From NCBI GenBank assembly GCA_947184155.2, contig CAMXCT020006755.1, positions 1-64,000 on the forward strand: a stretch of 64,000 bases of DNA, given 5' to 3'. Below the pieces are notes generated by a model. It saw nothing but the letters and a program-made list of their open reading frames with translations, was not told the DNA's origin and did not search any database. Positions 58,447 to 64,000 of the stretch are shown here, in pieces. Origin of the DNA: Cladocopium goreaui (Eukaryota > Sar > Dinophyceae > Suessiales > Symbiodiniaceae). The position numbers were made by a program, and so were the translations under genes. Position 1 is the first letter of the stretch; every line of letters starts with the position of its first letter.

Positions 58447-59255
58447 GTGCCATGTGACGGTAGAGATGTAAGGGATGATCCCCTCGCTACTGAACAGGAT
58501 CTGCGCCAGGTGCTGATTGACATGATCCCCATCCCTGGACAGGCTCATGCTGAAGGGGGACACCTCATGAGGAACCTGCTTGCCGAATTCCTTCGTGGGT
58601 TTTCTCTTCGCACCCTGATCTTTCTGCTAGATATGATTTTTTTTTGGTCGGCGCCCGTTGCCTTTCGGCGGGTCGCACTTTAGACTCCCGAGTGGACCAG
58701 CAGGGATTCGAACCACCACCGGCAGTCTGTCAGCGCTGGCAAGACCAACGCCATACCAACTGAGCCATCGGGTCGCCTATCTTTCTGCTAGATATGGTGT
58801 TGCCACAACTTGACGCCTATCATGCCGGCCGTCAGCTGCAGCACCTACAACCCTGGATCAGCGTTGAGCTGGCGCAACAGCAAGCACGAGGCCAACAGGG
58901 TGTAGAGCTTGCGGTCAAATATGTGTATGAAGCCTATGCTGGCTTTCATGTCATCCAGCTGCTCCTATCTGATGGCCTGCGCCGCTGTGCTATTTTCCTA
59001 GTCCAAGAAAAAGTGATGCATGGCACCAGTAGAGCCGCTGACTATCGTGCGTATCGACGCATTGCACCGAAGTCACTTGAGCTAGTCGTAGTTTCCAGGC
59101 CTGTCGCCTTTGCCTTTTGTGGACGACTGTTGGTGCAGCAGCCAGCAGGGGTTGAGTACTTTGACCCTGCAAGATTGGCCGCAGCCAATCGAGTTCCACG
59201 CAACCTTCTCTATACTACAGTCGAGGTCCCTTTCTGGCCGCCATGCTTCTACTAG
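58447..59255 (+). pseudogene. Unidentified ORF split by a SINE insertion
   Basis: Reading frame 58447-58635 (…LRTLIFLLDM) is cut by a SINE and an 18-bp target duplication, and resumes at 58794 as VLPQLDAYHAGRQLQHLQPW to a stop at 59255. Skipping the insertion and one duplicate copy restores a single frame of about 215 codons, good evidence that it was coding when hit. It is rich in Leu, Gln and Ala. No family recognised. It follows the hydrolase-like fragment on the same strand and could belong to the same former gene. Confidence 0.5.
58636..58778 (-). mobile_element. tRNA-derived SINE, young copy
   Basis: 143 bp; perfect 18-bp target duplication (58618-58635, 58779-58796). On the minus strand: A box TGGCTCAGTTGGTA, B box GGTTCGAATCC, 3' unique part GAAAGGCAACGGGCGCCGAC, A-tail. 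Confidence 0.9.
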
Positions 59256-59289
59256 TTTTTTTGGATCCTGTTTTGGGAGCCATGATGAA

Positions 59290-59380
59290 GCAGGTTTGTT
59301 TTTTTTCCGTCCAACGCCTTCATGGCTTCCGCCAAGTCGTTACACACATTCAATCGCGGCAAACAGAACTCCCGATCAAT
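59290..59380 (-). mobile_element. 3' end of a third short retroposon copy
   Basis: On the minus strand GACTTGGCGGAAGCCATGAA plus GGCGTTGGACGG and A8 match the ends of the 56.4-kb and 57.4-kb copies. I could not find its target duplication or 5' limit. Confidence 0.6.
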
Positions 59381-59930
59381 GGAGCACGGGAAGAAGCCAT
59401 TCGCCGTGAGTCGATGGTCCCGACTTTGGGAGGCTAGTGCCGCAGTGACCTTCTGCGTGAGTCGCAGCTTCGACTTCTGCCCAATAACCAACCTATACCT
59501 TCTCAGGGAACGCACTCCATTCAATGTCACGACCATGGCAATGGCCAGGGGTGGTTTATCTTGCGAGGTAAACGGTGTGAGTCCCCACTCCAGGACAGCT
59601 TCTGCGTCTGAGGGTTCTCGCGCAGGCTCATGATATTGGACTAGTCTGTTTTTGAGGGTGTGATAACCATAGTGATAGACCGCTGAAAAAACGTGGACCA
59701 TCTTTCACAATTTCTTCTGAAACAATCTGAAATGAACCATTTTTCAATGCAGATTCTGACAAAACAGTGAGGCTGGCACCTGAGTCAATCTACCACCAAT
59801 TGTCCTGTCCTCTCGTTTCTAAAGATGACAGCAGTGGCATACAAATGAACCCATCGAACCACGACACATCCCTTTAAGGAACATATTTCGATAACTAGCC
59901 CAAAAGAACCATTTTGGAAAACAACATCTG

Positions 59931-60299
59931 ATGCCCCACCGATACCCCTTGTCGCCTCTCTCTCTATGGCCCCTGGCCAAGATCGCAATTGAAAGGGAGA
60001 AACCTAGCCAGTGGGTTTCCAAATTGTGCCGACTCTACTTTGCTGACGAATATGCCAGGCGAACAGTCGGGCTGCCCTCGGCTACACATGTCCCAGACAT
60101 TGAAACAGCGCTCCAGGCGGTCCAGAAAATCCTCCCAAAGCTTGAAGCAAGGATGATTGAATTTTTGGCCGAATGGTTAGTCACCTTTCTGATGCCAGCA
60201 ACGCACGTATTGGAAGAATACTGGTTTAGAGAACTCCTGTCGTCCCTCTGGAAGGGTAACTCGTGTCCAGTGCGGGTAGTTGTGTTGGGCAGTGCCTAG
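59931..60299 (+). other. Unidentified ORF with coding-like composition
   Basis: A plus-strand frame of about 122 codons contains ETALQAVQKILPKLEARMIE and LVTFLMPATHVLEEYWFREL. Its right end overlaps the minus-strand hydrolase-like copy, so at most one of the two is read there. No family recognised. Confidence 0.3.
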
Positions 60300-60758
60300 G
60301 TATGCCCGCCACCCTGTGATGTGCGTGATTGTGATTGTGAACCTCTGTTGTTAAAGCAGTCTCATGTCTTGATTGGACGGGTTCCAGACGCACAGTCGGT
60401 CATCTGCATGGTGGATGAGGCGTACCTTTCGGTGATGGGACAGTCTGTGTGTCGTTAGAAGCGATGGTGGCAGAGCAATGGCAGCTAGAACTGTTTTGCC
60501 TTCAATGTCTGGGAATTCAGCAAGGATGGTTTCCCATACCATTCCTGCATACGAGCCTGCACTGTGCCCTCGAATGAAAAGGGAGCCTACCATGTTTTTT
60601 TTGTGGTCGGCGCCCGTTGCCTTTCGGCGGGTCGCACTTGAGACTCCCGAGTGGACCAGCAGGGATTCGAACCACCACCGGCAGTCTGTCAGCGCTGGCA
60701 AGACCAACGCCATACCAACTGAGCCATCGGGTCGCCTTGAAAAGGGAGCCTACCATGT
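60240..60758 (-). pseudogene. Alpha/beta-hydrolase-like fragment, minus-strand copy, interrupted by a SINE
   Basis: On the minus strand, MVGSLFIRGHSAGSYAGMVW is followed by PPSLLTTHRLSHHRKVRLIH, DDRLCVW and GTAQHNYPHW. This is the same elbow-acid-His order as the plus-strand copy at 57929-58285, at roughly 40% identity by eye. The SINE at 60596-60737 sits at the start of this block with a perfect 21-bp duplication. A stop follows NPSNQDMRLL, so the copy is decayed or spliced. Upstream exons were not identified. Confidence 0.5.
60596..60737 (-). mobile_element. tRNA-derived SINE, young copy
   Basis: 142 bp, nearly identical to the copy at 58636. Perfect 21-bp target duplication (60575-60595, 60738-60758). 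Same A and B boxes and A-tail. Confidence 0.9.
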
Positions 60759-60770
60759 AACCTGTTAATT

Positions 60771-61709
60771 TGTATACCTCGGCCTAAAAGTCACGGCATC
60801 GTTTGACCGCTCCGAATCATACACGCGAGTCATAGATGGTCAAGTGAGATGCATCACACCTGAAATTAAGCCACAGAACCTACAGGTTATCTGGAATGTT
60901 CAGTTTATCACTGTTTTTGTGCCGGCATGGATGGTCCCTCCTGTCTACCACAGCCTGCGCAGGGAAAGCATCAAGAACGCCAGTTCCGCCAGTGCAATAG
61001 GTGTCCAGTCGGTCCGCCCCACCTGGTTTGAAGACAGTGCGGTGCCCCTCGTGCCTAAAGAGACCACGCCCCAACCAAACCAAGGTCCTCGGTGGCAAGA
61101 GTCCCAACCGCTACACGGTCTTAAGTTAGTCATCAAGGAAGAGGTACTACCGATGAAAGACCAACCGGAATTCCCAGCACTTGCAGGTTCCATGTACCTT
61201 CTGTTCCATACTGCGTTGTGAGACCATTGGGGTGCGTCATGGTTTATTTCAACTGAATCTCTTTTCATGTCATTTTCTTTAAGCATATCATCCAATTCTT
61301 GGTGGGTCGCAGATCGGTGAATACATTGTCTGACAGCACCGTCGATGTGCAGTGGCCATCCTACTGGCATGTGGGAGTCTTCAAGAAGTCCATCACCATT
61401 TTGCTCAATGATTGTGCCTAGCATAGGGACATCAATTGTTGCCTTAAGGCTAACCTGTGCACGTTTGCACTTCCATGTATCCGGTGCAAGCAAACCACGC
61501 GCGGCCAGTACGAAGACAGGATACACGCTGCGGCAACTTTGGGCTGATTCCGAGCCGGCCATTGGATAGAAATCTTCCCCTTCGCATGATATCAACAAAG
61601 AAGGTGACATTTTACGTGCAGTAGCGCCATCAGTGGTGACCCACCCCCCGCACATACTGGGGAGGACCACCTTTGGGAGTCCAAATTCTATATACCTTTC
61701 CAACCCCAA
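60771..61709. other. Region open on both strands, real frame undecided
   Basis: A plus-strand frame 60771-61221 (contains QVIWNVQFITVFVPAWMVPP) and a minus-strand frame 60945-61709 (254 codons, contains SYLMNL-free, Gly/Trp-rich sequence such as WPLHIDGAVRQCIHRS) overlap. Either may be a relic of a gene; the minus frame runs into the inverted-repeat element at its start. No family recognised for either. Confidence 0.25.
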
Positions 61710-62522
61710 AAATGGGCATCAAACAAATCGAACAGTTCAGTGACATCATCTTGCGCATGTTGCGGTTTCTTGCGGAGACGTCTGGAGTCACAAAGTTGGA
61801 ACTCTTTCAACCCTTTCCCCATTGTAAATAGGGTTTCAGCAGGTGTACCGACTCCGCCCGACTCCGGCAAGACTCCGCAGCTAAAGACATCAAACCTGGC
61901 ACAAAACTGTGGTAAAATCGAAGTTTTGCATCTCCAGCCTTCTTACGGAATCTGCTGGAGTCATGAAATCGAAACTCTTCCCCCAATGTAAACAAAGGAT
62001 TCATCCGGTTTTAAATATATACTATTATTCTTTAACCGGATGATACTGAACTCCGGGCGACATACATAACCCGACCCGCAAAGTTGCTGCGTTAGGAGTC
62101 TAGGGGGGCGAAGGGGGGGAGCCCAAAAACAAACAACGCATCAAGAGACCAAAACAAAACTGAGCAGTGCGACGCCCAATCGTGACAAAACGATCCACTG
62201 CCAACGCAAACACAGAAAAAGGATCCCGCCAGCAATGTCGCAGCGGAATCAGCACCTCACCCACGCCATGTTGCGAAAGCCTGCGACAACAACACCCAAA
62301 CAATTCCAAACAACATGATGCTTTGGCAAAGACTGGCGACATGCAGGCGGGGGTAGAGACCTTCAATCAGCAACCGTGTTCCCCGGAATCCTGCCATTCC
62401 GTTACACTTGCAAAAGTATTTAAAGCTGCGCCATTTTTCGCAAAAAGGTCACTGCAGCAATCTCATTTTCGGGGCCGTAAACACATTCGCTTTTTGGACT
62501 CCAAAAAGTGGTCCTCCCCAGT
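61656..62522. mobile_element. Inverted-repeat-bounded element, about 867 bp, copy 1
   Basis: It begins ACTGGGGAGGACCACC and ends GTGGTCCTCCCCAGT, inverted repeats of about 29 bp with few mismatches. It contains no ORF of note, so it would be a non-autonomous DNA element. No clear target duplication. Confidence 0.55.
62004..62041. other. Short palindrome with AT-rich loop
   Basis: ATCCGGTT...AACCGGAT arms with a loop of about 22 bp. The same palindrome recurs at 63218-63256 in the duplicated unit. Confidence 0.7.
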
Positions 62523-62870
62523 TGCGTTCAAGCTTGCTGCTTGAACAAAACCCAACTTTGATTTACTTGCGTAATGTAAGAGCTTCGTGTTTCGAGCAGG
62601 TCGCAAGGTTCCACACTGCCAAAAATGGGATTGCCACGCGCTACCGCTTTTCGCTTTGGACAGGGCCATTTCGAGGCTGTTTTCAATTTCTATTTTAATA
62701 GCAGGCGAGACCAAAAACGGGCGCGCCAAATCCACGCGTTGGAGCGTGTGGCAATCCTGTTTTTGGGGTTGCGACATGACGCTCGGAACGCACCCAGCTG
62801 CTTCAAAAGTTCGCCAGAAAACATGAAACCACAGAAGGCAGGAAGGATGACACAAACATCCACGTGCTGA

Positions 62871-63719
62871 ACTGGGGAGGACCGCCTTTGGGAGTCCAAA
62901 TTCTATATACCTTTCCAACCCCAAAAATGGGCATCAAACAAATCGAACAGTTCAGTGACATCATCTTGCGCATGTTGCGGTTTCTTGCGGAGTCGTCTGG
63001 AGTCACAAAGTTGGAACTCTTTCAACCCTTTTCCCCATTGTAAATGGGGTTTCAGCAGGTGTACCGACTCCGCCCGACTCCGGCAAGACTCCGCAGCTAA
63101 AGACATCAAAACTGGCACAAAACTGTGGTAAAATCGAAGTTTTGCATCTCCAGCCTTCTTACGGAATCTGCTGGAGTCATGAAATCGAAACTCTTCCCCC
63201 AATGTAAACAAAGGAATCATCCGGTTTTAAATATATACTATTATTCTTTAACCGGATGACATGGAACTCCGGGCGACATACACAACCCGACCCGCAAAGT
63301 TGCCGCGTTAGGAGTCTAGGGGGGCGAAGGGGGGGGAGCCCAAAAACAAACAACGCATCAAGAGACCAAAACAAAACTGAGCAGTGCAAACGCAAACACA
63401 GAAAAAGCATCCCGCCAGCAATGTCGCAGCGGAATCAGCACCTCACCCACGCCATGTTGCGAAAGCCTGCGACAACAACACCCAAACAATTCCAAACAAC
63501 ATGATGCTTTGGCAAAGACTGGCGACATGCAGGCGGGGCTAGAGACCTTCAATCAGCAACCGTGTTCCCCGGAATCCTGCCATTCCGTTACACTTGCAAA
63601 AGTATTGCTTTTTGGTAAAGCTGCGCCATTTTTCGCAAAAAAATGTCACTGCAGCAATCTCATTTTCGGGGCCGTAAACACATTGGCTTTTTGGACTCCA
63701 AAAAGTGGTCCTCCCCAGT
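62871..63719. mobile_element. Inverted-repeat-bounded element, copy 2
   Basis: Same ends as copy 1. Differs by a deletion of about 30 bp (relative to 62165-62200) and small insertions such as GCTTTTTG near 63607. Confidence 0.55.
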
Positions 63720-64000
63720 TGCGTTGAAGCTTGCTGCTTGAACAAAACCCAACTTTGATTTACTTGCGTAATGTAAGAGCTTCGTGTTTCGAGCAGGTCG
63801 CAAGGTTCCACACTGCCAAAAATGGGATTGCCACGCGCTACCGCTTTTCGCTTTGGACAGGGCCATTTCGAGGCTGTTTTCAATTTCTATTTTAATAGCA
63901 GGCGAGACCAAAAACGGGCGCGCCAAATCCACGCGTTGGAGCGTGTGGCAATCCTGTTTTTGGGGTTGCGACATGACGCTCGGAACGCACCCAGCTGCTT

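Larger units (their letters stand above)
61656..64000. repeat. Tandem duplication of about 1.2 kb, second unit cut by the window end
   Basis: Unit 1 (61656-62870) and unit 2 (62871 onward) align along their whole length, including the spacer of about 348 bp after the inverted-repeat element. The offset is 1,215 bp at the left end. Divergence is a few percent by eye. Confidence 0.9.

Noticed and set aside
58636..60737. tRNA genes on the minus strand
   Set aside because: A and B boxes are present, but acceptor arms do not pair, each copy has a 3' unique part and A-tail, and target duplications flank them: SINEs, not tRNAs.
1..64000. Dinoflagellate spliced-leader RNA gene, rRNA genes, CRISPR arrays
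   Set aside because: I looked for the spliced-leader core and for conserved rRNA stretches on both strands and saw none. No spaced identical short repeats of CRISPR type are present.

Overview
The window looks like nuclear DNA of a dinoflagellate, most likely in or near Symbiodiniaceae/Suessiales. The reasons are: small exons (about 25-160 bp) scattered over kilobases; introns that use GT, GC and GA donors with AG (often AG|G) acceptors; consecutive genes all on one strand; very abundant simple repeats; and a Ty1/copia polyprotein of a type I associate with dinoflagellate genomes. No bacterial-style genes, rRNA or CRISPR arrays are visible.

Layout. From 43.7 kb down to the left edge, every gene I could rebuild lies on the minus strand. 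In transcription order they are: (1) an SVOP/SLC22-like MFS transporter, 43,688 to 31,068, 19 exons, 438 codons; (2) an Ala/Pro-rich protein with an ALxxLGK-type repeat, 28,912 to 23,122, 8 exons, 354 codons; (3) a neutral ceramidase, 19 phase-consistent exons from 21,111 to 5,805, N-terminal start and C-terminal third not found; (4) a small membrane/coiled-coil protein, 5,587 to 1,543, 7 exons, 220 codons, which may be fused in frame to the ceramidase; (5) exon-like pieces of a further gene running off the left edge. I assembled the exons by hand from family conservation, splice sites and phase, because only a few exceed 60 codons. Introns are packed with microsatellites, minisatellites, a higher-order repeat and several families of short inverted-repeat (MITE-like) elements. 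One MITE family carries GTAA...TTACCAG termini and resembles introners.

An apparently intact Ty1/copia retrotransposon (about 43,848-52,249, plus strand) with two identical 246-bp terminal repeats sits about 160 bp upstream of the transporter ATG, in opposite orientation. Its 2,283-residue Gag-Pol has a methyltransferase-like region between protease and integrase. A second overlapping ORF encodes a membrane-anchored coiled-coil protein with a His/Cys cluster. These two features are the most unusual biology in the window.

The right 12 kb holds old coding fragments, including two alpha/beta-hydrolase-like copies on opposite strands, broken up by retroposons. There are tRNA-derived SINEs with 18-21 bp target duplications and short 3'-end retroposons (LINE- or SINE-type) with 19-22 bp duplications. 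The window ends in a tandem duplication of about 1.2 kb containing an inverted-repeat-bounded unit of about 860 bp. Everything is read by eye; no alignment or search was run.
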